DNA of 64,000 nt from Solea solea (taxonomy: Eukaryota > Chordata > Actinopteri > Pleuronectiformes > Soleidae). The number at the start of each line of letters is the position of its first letter. Position 1 is the stretch's first letter. The position numbers and the translations under genes are program-made. The stretch spans positions 14,456,891 to 14,520,890 of the forward strand of contig NC_081143.1 of the NCBI RefSeq assembly GCF_958295425.1, in the 5' to 3' direction. This document shows positions 27,153-39,649 of this stretch, piece after piece. The notes below the pieces were generated by a model, which ran no database searches, had not been told where the DNA came from, and was given only the letters and a program-made list of their open reading frames with translations.

Positions 27153-29948
27153 GTGAGTGGCCCTGTGTCCTGTGTGTGGTGGTGTGTTTTGTTTGCACGT
27201 CCGTCACTTTCTTTTCCATGTTTGCAAATGTGCATAAACCCCCCATGTGGCTGTGCATCAATATTTCATTGTGTTAAATGTCATGTGCCTCCTGTTTGCT
27301 GTATTGACTGGCACCACTGCTCGTTAGCTGCCTGCCTGTGTGTGTGTGTGTGTGTGTATGTGTGTGTGTGTGTAGATGTCCCTGCATTTCTGTTGCTTCC
27401 TCCCTGTTTTGCCTCTGTCATGAGGCACGGTCATGATTAAAGATAATTGCTGGTCATTTTCGCAGGTAATTGCCCAGCAGTAATTTTATAGATATGGATT
27501 TTTCAACTATTTTCGCTGCATCCTGTGTTCCTGAGTTTTTTTTCCCACATCAGATAATTTATTTTTGAAATGTCTTGCAATTATTGTAAAAGGACAGGGC
27601 AGTTTGGTCTGTGGAGGTTTGTTTTAGTAATTGTGGGCCCCACCATATTAGGGTTTGAGTATGGGGAATACAGTAAGAGTATAGTCAAACAAGAAGATGT
27701 GTGTGTGTGTGTGTGTGCGTGCGCATGCACTCAGGCACATTAGCATGCAGGTGACAGCACATGATTTACTGTCCTTATGTCTTAATTAAATTGTTTCAGC
27801 AAAGCAATTCTGAGAAAGAGGTAGAGAGAGAGAGAGGGGGAGAGGGAGAAGGGTGAAAGAGGTAAAGAGCGGCGCATACAAATTAGACGTCAGATTGGAG
27901 AGAGCAGGATTCGCCAATAGATCCACAGATAAATACGTTGAGAAATACATCTGCGAAGAACAAAGAGCCCAGGAGACAGAACTAAAGAGACTGAACAAGT
28001 GTGAGGGAGATGGGTGTTGGCGTTATCGATGACTTTTGCTGGTGGAGTTAACGCATATTCATCTGTAACTTGAAATTCACTTCAAGATGTAATATAGAAC
28101 ATCTTTACCTTCTCTTTTGTTTTGTTTTTTTACTTTTCTCTGTTGTGCATGTGTGTATGTTTTTGCAGCCAGTTGGACTACAACCACATCAGCTGTATAG
28201 AGGATGGAGCTTTTCGAGCATTACGTGACCTGGAAGTGCTGTAAGTACCAGTTTTTTTCTCCTAACAGTAGAGGAGGGGAGTGAATGAAGAGCAGCAGTG
28301 GGATGTGAAGCAGCCAATATCCTTGTTGACCTTTAAAACACTGCATTGCCTGTGCAGCATTTGGAAAAAAAAAGGTGCTTTCATATATTTTCAGAAATAC
28401 CAATTAATGGATGGTGCTATAGTGTGACTGCCATTATGTAAATCATTAACAAGGTCGCCATGCCATGAGTGTCATTAACAAACCCTATTCCTGTCCTCAA
28501 GTCAGTGTGACTCCACTGAGAAGCCCGTTTGTGTTTGGACTGTTTTTTGTTTTTTTTTTCACTTTTTCCACGTCTCATTGTGAGCTTGCTGTGATTTCGG
28601 AGTCAAACTGTATTTTAATGGGGAGTTTTATTAGCTGTCAGTGGTAGTTGTAAAATGTAGTAACAGCCTAGTTAAATGTCTGCAAAAGTACTGTAAATAA
28701 GCAGGGCATCATTGCAGTTGTGCCATCTTGCTAAAGTTTGAATGCAAGCTTCTACATACAATATTCTACACTGACCCGTCTAAGAGTTAAGTGTGGGTTA
28801 GCGTTCATTTTCACAACGATGTCCAGGAAGTCGATAAGAACCTGTGCCATTTTTCAGCTGCTCCAACACTTGAAGCTGTCGGTGAAATACTCAAACCTTT
28901 TAAAGAAGTCCGCTACTCTGTACAACTCTTAATATTAAATGGAGTGTACTCTTTTTTCTGTATTTTTTCAGCTGTCACAACAATTATCCTTTATTTAAAA
29001 TTACCATCACCACTCATTATGTATCTCTATCAGTAACAGGGGGCCACTGTCTAATTTGAATAGCGGCTGTCGGCATGGGAAAAAAGCAGGACACACACAC
29101 ACATGCTGGATTCTAGGGCACAACAATTAATCATCTTTAAATCCATCCATCCATCCACTTTAAACTTTCCTCCACATGAGGATCGCGGGTGTGCTGTGCG
29201 ATAGGCGGGGTATATATAGACATCTTTAAATCAAAATTGCCATTCAAAACAATACAGTTAGTAAACTGCAAAGGCTGCACTTTAATTCTTCATATTTATG
29301 ACCATTGTGTTTTCTATGAAAATTAAAAAATGTAACTCACACATGTTGGAAACAGACCCATGTTTAAAAGTAGGATGAAATTCACCGACACCCACATTTC
29401 TTACCATTGTTCTGCAGTTAATTCAGAAATTCTTGAGAGGTGAGGTATGTGCTGTTGAGAAAAACAAAACATATTGTACTTAACAAAGCTGTTGTCAGGA
29501 TTGATCCTGAGCGGCGTTTTTAAGTAGTTGTGACACTGATTGCAAGATACTGGATTAGAATCCAATTTCATCACTCTGTGGTTCTGAACATGGTCCAGTT
29601 TTTACATCTGTGCTGAATTCGTGCCCCGGCGGCTACAGCGCAGTGTAACGTACACCAAAGCGCGGCATGCACCTCCACAGAAACATAAGTGAATGACATA
29701 GTGATGTGGACTGTAACAACTGTGACTGAGCAGCTTGGTAGCATCTGTTGTCCAGGTCTGCGTGGGCACAGAGAACACAGCGGTCGTACTCCTCCACCGT
29801 CCTCTGTCCTTTTCTGCATTGCAGTCATTTCAGTAAAAGTAATTGTCGTTCGACATTTATTAGGCTCTTCATTGATCTTTCTTAGAGTTATAAACAAGGC
29901 TGAAGTGCAACGACCCTGTGATTTCCAAAACAGATCACTCAGTCTGTG

Positions 29949-29985
<37 letters not shown>

Positions 29986-32900
29986 GACGCTCAACAACAA
30001 CAACATCAGTCGACTGTCTGTGGCCAGTTTCAACCACATGCCAAAGCTCAGGACCTTGTAAGTGGCACCGAAGAGTATGTGGTTCCTATTACCCTAACCC
30101 GAGGGAGAGGATTCCTCTCATCGCTGCCTATTTGTACAATTGATTGATTTACTTCCCCCTCTCAATGCCCTCTTTTCTACAATCACTTCATACTCACATC
30201 CCTCTTTATCCACCTGCTCCTCCTTCTTCTTCTTCTCCCCACCCTCTTTCCCCCCCACAGTCGCCTGCACTCCAACAACCTGCAGTGTGATTGTCACGTG
30301 GCCTGGCTGTCAGAGTGGCTGCGACAACGCCCCCGTCTGGGACTTTATACACAGTGCATGGCGCCGCCACATTTGAGGGGGCACAACGTGGCTGAGGTGC
30401 AGAAGAAAGAGTTTGTCTGCACAGGTAGGTTGAGAAGTGAGAGGCGTGCGTGTGCGGTGGCGTGCGTGCACAACTGTTTTTGCTTTACTGTATATCTTTA
30501 AATTGTGGCAAACTTATTTTGTGTGTGTGTGTTTGTGTGCTTCACTGTGTTTGCTCCATCTTTTGCTCATGCTTTACAAGATGAGAATGAAGGCAAGTAC
30601 TCATCTTCCTCTGCTTGACTTAGCTTCATCCCCATGCTCTTGATGAAATATGCACCAATTGGCTTTTTATAACTTATTTTAAATAAAACGTCAACTACTG
30701 CAACAGCAAAAAAACCAAAAAACAGACACAGACAATATCCCATTTGGGTGAGACATCTCTCTCTCACCTGCCCGCCTGTTATGCCCGCTCTGGGTGCTGC
30801 TTCAAACTTTGGATTCTATCAGCTTTAACGTCCCCCGCCTGTGGGATTCACATCAGCCACGACCTGTTATTCACGTATAATGATGACCCTTTGTCTCCGT
30901 GTAGGTTACCAGTCGTCGTCATTCTCCTCCTGCAGTGTGTTACAGTGCCCAGAGTCGTGCACCTGCAGTAACAACATTGTGGACTGCAGAGGAAAGGGAC
31001 TGACAGAAATACCCACCAACCTGCCTGAAACCATTACTGAGATGTAAGGACACACACACACACATGTGTTACTCTACATGCAGATGGGTTCACTTATGCA
31101 CAACAACTCACATATGCACACGCTCTACAGTGATACTGCTGCTGCTCCTTTGCTGTGCATCTCTCTGTGCCATGTCTTTCTTTCCCTATTCCCCCGTTCT
31201 CTATTTTCACTGATCCTCTCTTTTTGTGCAGTAGAATAAAACCACACATCTGTGAAATGAGAAAGCTTGGTCATGCAGTTCTTCCCTACTTAAGAAAATA
31301 ATGAAGGGATGAGGGAGGAAGATTCAAAAGATTAATCTGAAGGACAAGAGGGATCATATCTGTATTTAAAGGGAGCATCAAGAAAAGGCGGAGAGCCAGC
31401 ACACTTAAGATGACAAAGTACCACCAGAGATATAGACCCGAAGCTCAAGACTTGAACTTCATTCAGACATAAGTTACTTATGAACTAGGACTAAAAATAT
31501 GTCTTGGACATATAAAATGTTCAGTTTTTCAAGGTTTGACTTTGTCTAACCACTGAAACTAAGTGGTTTCTCAACTAATTAAAAAAAACTATGTCACTGT
31601 ATATGATTGGATTCTAAAATACTGTGGTAGCCCCTAACATAATTTGCATCATTTGGCTTAAGTTGAAATTGCTGTTTAGTTTAAACCTGATCAAGTAGAT
31701 CGACCCAGTGGAGCGGAGAGGAAGAAATGAAAAACAAACTCATCTTAGGGAAATGTTTCACAATCAAGTGGTTGGTTTGCAAATCATGTTCCGCCGCCTT
31801 TCTTGTCACAGTGACTGAACATCTGAAATGTTTAGACAACAGTTGTTTGGGTCTCTTTTGCCCTCTCTCTTTCTCCCCTGGCCTTGATTTGTTTGGGCCT
31901 GACTGACGCAGAGTCCGACTGGCATTTAATGGAACATTGCCAAGATAGTTAATCTGTTTGTGTGTGTGTGTGCGCCTCTGACTCTACACATGTGAAAGAG
32001 GGCAAAAGATCAGAGAAATGTGACAGACTTTGGCACTGGTCATCAAAGGCCCTTATCTGCAAATGTTCCCCCTAACCCAGAGACCCAGGGGGAATGAGCA
32101 GCAGTCAGCGATACAGCGGAGATAGCTGCTGGTGATAGGACTAATGTTAATGGTCTGTGTGTGTGTTTGTTCCAGCCGACTGGAGCAGAACGCCATCAAG
32201 GTGATCCCAGCTGGGGCCTTTTCTCCTTATAAGAAGCTACGCAGGATGTGAGTAGATGAAGGGACACATGTATTGTGCTCCCTGCCAACTATCCACAACA
32301 GTGTCTGTTCCTGTCTGTTTGGGTCACACGTTCTGTGTTTCTCTCCCTCTCTGTCTCTGCTTCGTCGCTTCTCTCCGCTCTTCTTCCTTTTGCTTTGTTC
32401 TTCACAGAGACTTGAGTAACAACCAGATTTCGGAGCTGGCTTCGGATGCTTTTCAAGGTCTGCGCTCCCTCAACTCTCTGTGAGTACTGTGTTGTCTGTT
32501 TGCATTCAGGAAGTAGTTTATACGAAACATCACAATAAATCGCCCGGGAAGTATGTCCGCAGAAACGACAGACGATAACGTGGCTGGTTACAGGTTGTGT
32601 CGGAAAAAATTGCTATTCCGATGACAGACACATCCACGTCATGGTAGTCAGTGTAACACCAATCCCTACTGTAAATACTGGAGCTTTGTTTTTGTTGAGT
32701 TTCAAATGTTTGTCTGTGTCCATTATCAGATTTAAATGCAGAGTTTGAATGCATTCACAACACAGTGCCCTTAAAAGTGACACAACGCTTCATATCTAGT
32801 GGTTTCCATGACATCAATCCCCCAACGCAGTGCTCTTTTCCTCATGTAACGTAGAGAAAGCACTCAAAGAGCGCAAACCTCCATCAGGGCCATTCAGTGT

Positions 32901-35900
32901 CTCACAGTGTCAGTTCACTCCTGGATTTGTGTCCAGATCATCGCCGCAATGTAATCATCCTCTTCCTCAAGTCATAACTTGCATCCACAGATATTTTCAT
33001 TCAAAGCTTTCCTTTAATGTCTGCGTTAACAGAAAAACTCATTCAAAAGCAGAAAGCCTCCTTCGCTGAGGTAAAAAGTAACTCTACGATATCTAAGCTC
33101 AAGGGAAGACTTGAATTTTGAACAGTTTTTTTTTAGAGGCACTATTGGTGTCTTCCTCCTCGGCATGAGTCTCCGGTTAGACCATCTGCTTTGCATGTGA
33201 AGCTTTGTGAGGGAAGATGGCGAGCGGTGCAGCACAGGGATGTCGAGTTATTTCATGAAGGAGTTATATTAAGGTCCCCGTCTCTCCAAAGTCAATAATT
33301 CATAAATGCTGAATTGCTGAATGGAGGCTTTTGCCACCTCATTACACATTCACCACAGAGAGAATGGGACACACACATTCATGCTGACACACCACATACA
33401 GTGTGGCCTTCACATTAAGCTGCACTGTGTGCGCATTGTGTGTCACTGTTTGGTTTGAAAGGATGTAAATGAGCCATCAACCTCATGTCTCTGTGCATGT
33501 ATGTGCACTATGTGTGTGTGTGTGTGTGCAAACGTGGTCATTACACACTCGATCAACAATAGAGCGGTGAGCCAACAAGGAAACATTGGGATGTCCACTT
33601 TAGGCCGTGCCTTCGGTGAAGCTAAAATCTGAGCCCTCAGCACTGCCTCTGCAGGCAGGAGCATGGACGCATGCGTAGTGTTACGTCACGGCTCGTAGCC
33701 GCTGCAGGCCTACATCAACAGCAGCGCTGCGGAGGCCCACGGGGTTATGGGATGGAAAACCACAATCAGTGGAGGTTTTAGTGGAAGATTTTTTGGAACT
33801 ACTGCTTTAACAAAATACTAGTACTAAAAGCAGTAAAAATGTTGTAGCTTTTTTTTTTTATTGTCCACCCAGAATTACTTGACATAGTCTGGTCTATATT
33901 TGGTGTGTGTGTGTGTGTGTGTATGTGTGTGTGTGTGGTGGTCGTGGCAGGGCGACTGCAGAACAGTACGTGCTAATGGCTAATGTGTGTGAGAGACAAA
34001 TGAAGCGTTCACTCCCCGCACCGTGGGTTTCCCAACCTCAGGTCTCTGAGGGAAGGCCACTCAGCACAATGAAATAAAAGCAATCTAAAACACATGTCTT
34101 TAGGCTGCCTACATCCACAACTCAACTCAGCGTGGAGCGTAAAGATGAATGATAACTAACACTAACTCTCTGTGTGTGTGTGTGAGGTATTTGTTGGGCA
34201 GAGCAGTGGCAGTTTCAGCCTTGACCTGTTTGTGTACATAATCTGATGTATTTATAAAAAGCATTTCTCTGATAGCGGTGTACATTCCTCACTGTGCAGC
34301 TGCAGCCAGATTTATGTGGGGATCGTTTCATTGTGACGTTTAGATGAAAAGCCTTCACTACAAGTTATATTTTATGTCCTGAGTGTTTTCATACAGCCAG
34401 GTGTTGGCGCAGAGCCGGTGTTTGTGTTGGTATCACTGTGTTTGTGCTTTAAACTTGACGGCCAAGAAAAGTCCATCGTATCTTATCTAATCTTTGATTG
34501 TGTTCTTATGGTTTCTTGTGTGTTTCTCTGAAGTCTTAGTTTTTTGCTGCATTCATGTGATGCTGACAGACATTTAAAAAGACTGTAAAAACTCCCATCA
34601 GTTTAATTTAGAAGCAGTTCATTATTATTTCCACTATCATTAGATGTGTGGTCACCCCAAATAAACAGCTCAGGTTTGATCTTTTATCATGTTACACATC
34701 TTTAAATGCAGTAATGCAGTGGTGGAGACTGAGTAGCTTTTACTAGTGTGACTGGATATTTTGCAGCTTAATGTGGTTTCGATGGAACTGCAGATAAATG
34801 GCTTTGCAGCCACTTTGCCACGGTTTTGGACATTTCTGTGTTTCACTGTGTCATTACAGCTGTCAGCTGTTCAAGAGAGTCAGAATTACTGGGACTTTTC
34901 CCACAGGGTGCTTCGAATTCACGTCTTTTACAATGTGACGCGAACATAACATTTGTTACTGGCAAAACACCATGTTAAATATATTTGACAATATAATAAC
35001 TTGTTCTTATTCCATGTACCACGATAGTAAATATGGACAATACTTCCTTGGAATCCTTTTTCAGTATATTCTGTCTAATATTATTGTATAATATCTTGTC
35101 TTATTCATCATTAATGCAGTTTTTCTTGTTTTTTTTTCTCCACAGGGTTTTATATGGGAACAAGATCACTGAGATTTCCAAAGGATTGTTTGAGGGACTT
35201 TTTTCTCTGCAGCTATTGTGAGAGGACACACACACACACACACACACATGCCCACGCACGCACACACACACACAGATGCTTTAAAGTTATTTTCAGCTCA
35301 GTTCTCGACTTCAGCCCATTGATATTCTACTTGAAAATGCTTCACGAAAACATTGTAATCGGAGTGGAGACGTGGTTAAACGTCGTCGTCGCTGACCTTT
35401 GACATTTGAAACACTCATCCAAGAACAATAACAAGATAAGTCTTCATCCTCTACCCCTCTCCCTCTCCCTCTCCCTCTCACTCTCTCTCTCCCCCCCAGG
35501 TTACTGAATGCTAATAAGATAGCATGTCTGCGTGTGGATGCATTTCAGGACCTTCACAACCTCAATTTGCTCTCACTGTATGACAACAAGCTCCAGACCA
35601 TCGCCAAAGGAACTTTCTCATCACTGAGAGCCATACAAACACTGTATGTACGCACGCACACGCACACACACACACACACACACACAGACTTTGTGTAAAA
35701 TGCTGAGTTTCAGCAGCCGTCATCATAACTGCACCACTGCAGATCGACATGATTACAATCATAAACACAATCCTTATGAAACATTCACTCTTTGGTTGGG
35801 TTTAGGCACAACAGAGAACTTGGTTTAAGTTTAAAGGAAAGGCTTCAGTCATAAGTACTTCCTTTCAACTTCTTTTCATCCCTCATCACCATGGTTACAA

Positions 35901-38900
35901 TAATAAACATGTGGTTATGGTTGTGAAGCGGTCATGGATAAAACAAACAAAGACAACTATCAGTTTCAAACTGGAAATGAGAAGCAGCCCTGTGTTGTGT
36001 TGACCCGCCAAACGACACCAAAGCATCCTCCTAACACGGTCGCAGCTACATTTATACTATGACTTTCTACTCTGCTTCCGTCACCATGGCTACAACAACA
36101 GAGGGAGCCATCCAAAACATAGCTGTGGGTCATAATAAACAGTCTGCACAGGTGGTCCATCGATATAAGTCTGCTGTTTTGGCAATAATATAATGACCAT
36201 ACATTATGATCGTTTCTCACACCCAGAAACTGGAGCACACATGTATGCTGTTTTAAAATAAGAATACATGCCATGATGAAGGTCTATGATGTATGAGTTA
36301 AACAAATTGCAAATATATAAGACCAACTTTCTGCCAATGATCACAGAATTTGCCAGATATAAAAACAACAAAGCTGGTGATGCCCTGAGAGTTTCGCACA
36401 ATACTGTAACTAACCACAGAGTTGATGATTGTTAGGTTTCTTTGTTGTGTGTGTGGTGGGATACTCTGGTGTAGACCGGCACAGGGACTGCAAGTGTTAT
36501 TCTTGTAACCCTGGACTTAACTTATCCACATAGTGTTCGTGTGTGTTCTCTTGTTTGCTGACAAGTAGAAACCGGTCAGCCTGGAAAGGGTTTATAATTG
36601 ATTTAAATCAGTGATGTGTAGATTTTTTTTTTGATTGATCTGAACTGGCCAAAAGTAAGTGAGTCACAATGAGTCACAAGCATAGACCGTAGACATAAAA
36701 TGGTGCGATCTCCTAGTTTAAAAAGTGAGGCCAAGGAAGTAAGAGGGAAGTACAAGTTAGCCATCAGGGGGCGACTTCACTGGTCACAAAAATAAGTCTA
36801 AGGGAAAATGAATCTATTTCTCAGTAAACATTTTCCTGAGCAAGTTTAAGGTCTTTTTAACAGATGTGCATTTTGTAAACGATGTTCCCATTTAAAGGAA
36901 AACAGACGATAAAGTATGGCATATATGAGTGGACACCAGTGTGATTGACAGCTGGTATCGTCCAATAAGTCCCCGCTCTGTGAATTTACAGTTGCATAAA
37001 CTGTGTAAAGTCTATGGTCACCAGTGAGTGTAGTTTTCAAATAACATGGCCGGCGTCATTCATGATCTGTGAGTGCTTAAATGTGTTCTTATCAGCACAG
37101 TTACACAGTTTCACTCATGATTTAAATCAAAAGTACAGTTGTACTAACCTCATTTGCATATGTGTCACTGTAACTACAGTTAACAGCGTCTGTGTCTCTT
37201 TGTATCCCCTGCATGTGGGATCAGTCACTTAGCCCAGAACCCGTTCATCTGTGACTGCCATCTGAAGTGGCTGGCCGACTACCTGCAGGACAATCCCATT
37301 GAAACGAGTGGTGCGCGCTGCACAAGCCCGCGACGGCTCGCCAACAAACGGATCGGACAAATCAAGAGCAAGAAGTTCCGCTGCTCAGGTACAAACACAC
37401 GTGTATGCGTCACCGACATATGCCCACATACAGTAGCTCCTACAGATGCAGATATGGCCTGTTTCTTTGAAATGTTTGCTTCTAATCACGCTCACATGCA
37501 CACACATAGATTGATATAGTGTATGAGACAAAGTCCTCTCCTGTCTTTTCATTCTGTGTCTGTTGGGACTTCTCCTCCAGTCTCGTTCCACTGACCTCAA
37601 ATCTCACACACACAATAATAAACACAATGATAGACACAAACAATAATGTCATCTAGCCTTGTCTTCTGTTCTTGGATTGTTTTTCACTTTCGATCTCTCT
37701 GTCTCTCCATTAGCTAGAGAACAGTATTTCATTCCAGGTATTGTGCACTGAGCATGTGTGTGTGTGTGTGTGAGGTTGTGAGTTCACTCATGGTGCACGG
37801 ATGCTACACGCACTCTCTTGACACTTGGAATGACTTGTCTTGACTTACACCTGTTGAATGCTGAACATCTTCTAATGATCTAATGTACACGTACATCATT
37901 ATGCATCATGTCTGACCCGGCAGCACATAATCACGCTCTTGTCCTTGCACTGGGTTTTTAATAGTAACCATAACCTTAGCAAGAGAGCAGAGGTGGGAAC
38001 CTGTTTCCTTTCGTGGGCCAATTAAAATTTTTAGAACATCCTTCATAGGGCATAATTAATTATTTAACACATACTGTCTATCACACTCAAGTCAGATGTG
38101 ATGTGATAAAGAAGATGATGATGACTCTCACGGCTGATTTTAGTTAAAATCACCTGCTCAAATTTACCTTGTTAAGACGAGAATTCCTCCCTCATATCAA
38201 CCGTGGCAGTGATTCGAAGTCTTGTTGGGCCAGAAGGAGAGAAACGGTTAATTTGGTTTTAAGCATCTTCTTCCATATCAGTAACAACCTCTGCGGCAAA
38301 CCGACAACATTGTTTTTAATTCTCCTTCCGAATGAAATTTCAACTGGACAGCTGTTAAACTTCCTCACCACAAAGCATCTCTGTATATCATCACGTCTGT
38401 CAGAGCACCGTCTTGTGAAAGATTTACTTTAATATTTCTTTGCTATTCAATTCAATTCGGTCTTTATTGTCAGTCTGTCACTTCCACCTGTGAAAGCGAA
38501 TGTCATTTCATATTAAATCGTATCATACTAAGTGCTCACGGTTATCCTGACCAAAACAAGTGCGATCAACGATTGTTATTATTATTATTGTTGCGATGAT
38601 TGAATTTTTTAACCATATGACCTAGAGGTCAGCAGCACACGTCAGAGTAAATATTAGAGATTTAGGAAACAATCAAAACAATAATGTAACAGTGTATAGA
38701 GTTTGCTTGACATTTAAAGTGCAGGAGTTGAGGTCACAGTAATAAATTAAAAACATAGGCTCTGCTTACTTGTTCCTCGTTGAAGAAGAAGATTGACTGA
38801 AACTGAAAAAATGTGTTGCTATATAATTCTTTATCGATCCTTAAACAAGCGCAGCGCTCCATGATACATGTTTTTTTGTTGAAAAATAATTTAATAAAAT

Positions 38901-39608
38901 TATAGATGATGAATGAAGCAATAGTAAGTCATGGGGAAAGATGCAGAAATAGATCACAAACACTTTATTCATCACTCCCGTGAAATATTGATGTTTTTCC
39001 TCGTTCACCACGATGAACTTATTGTAAGTGCTCTTAATCCCGATAAGCGATAAAATCACATAGATCACTACTCACAGTGCAGGACAGACAAATAATCACA
39101 GGCACAAACAATGAAAGAAAACATGCAGTTACAGATAATCACACACAATCAACAGTAATAGTGCAAATCATAGCAATTAAGTGCAAACGGAGTCTGTGCC
39201 AGTGTGGCTTCCAACTGTTACAGTGCCCTAGATTGGCCTTGAAAGACGCTGACCTTTATTCATTTGTGTACTTGATCAAATGGTTTTGTTGGGCCTGAGG
39301 TTCCTTCTCCCTGTGAAAGTACCAGTCACTGTCAACTGGATGTGGGACATGCCAGTTTGAATATGAGTTAATTGGTGCAGCTATCACAGACAACACATTT
39401 AATACGAGTTCTTCTTGTGTCATAGCACTGCTAATGACAGCTAATGCGTGGCCGCGCGTCCGCGAGTGTCCGTGTCCGTTCCGCCCACTACAGGAACATC
39501 AAAAGGTCACGCAGTTACCGAACTCAGAGGGGTGCAGTAAAATATGCAAATCACACGTGCATATGAGATCAGTAGCAGGGCTAAAGGCAGTCATTACCAC
39601 AGCTGCAC

Positions 39609-39649
<41 letters not shown>

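Noticed and set aside
30820..30837. 18-nt segment (CTTTAACGTCCCCCGCCT) as a further phase-1 microexon in intron 8
   Set aside because: It would stay in frame, but the donor GTGGGA is poor and the pyrimidine tract before the AG is weak.
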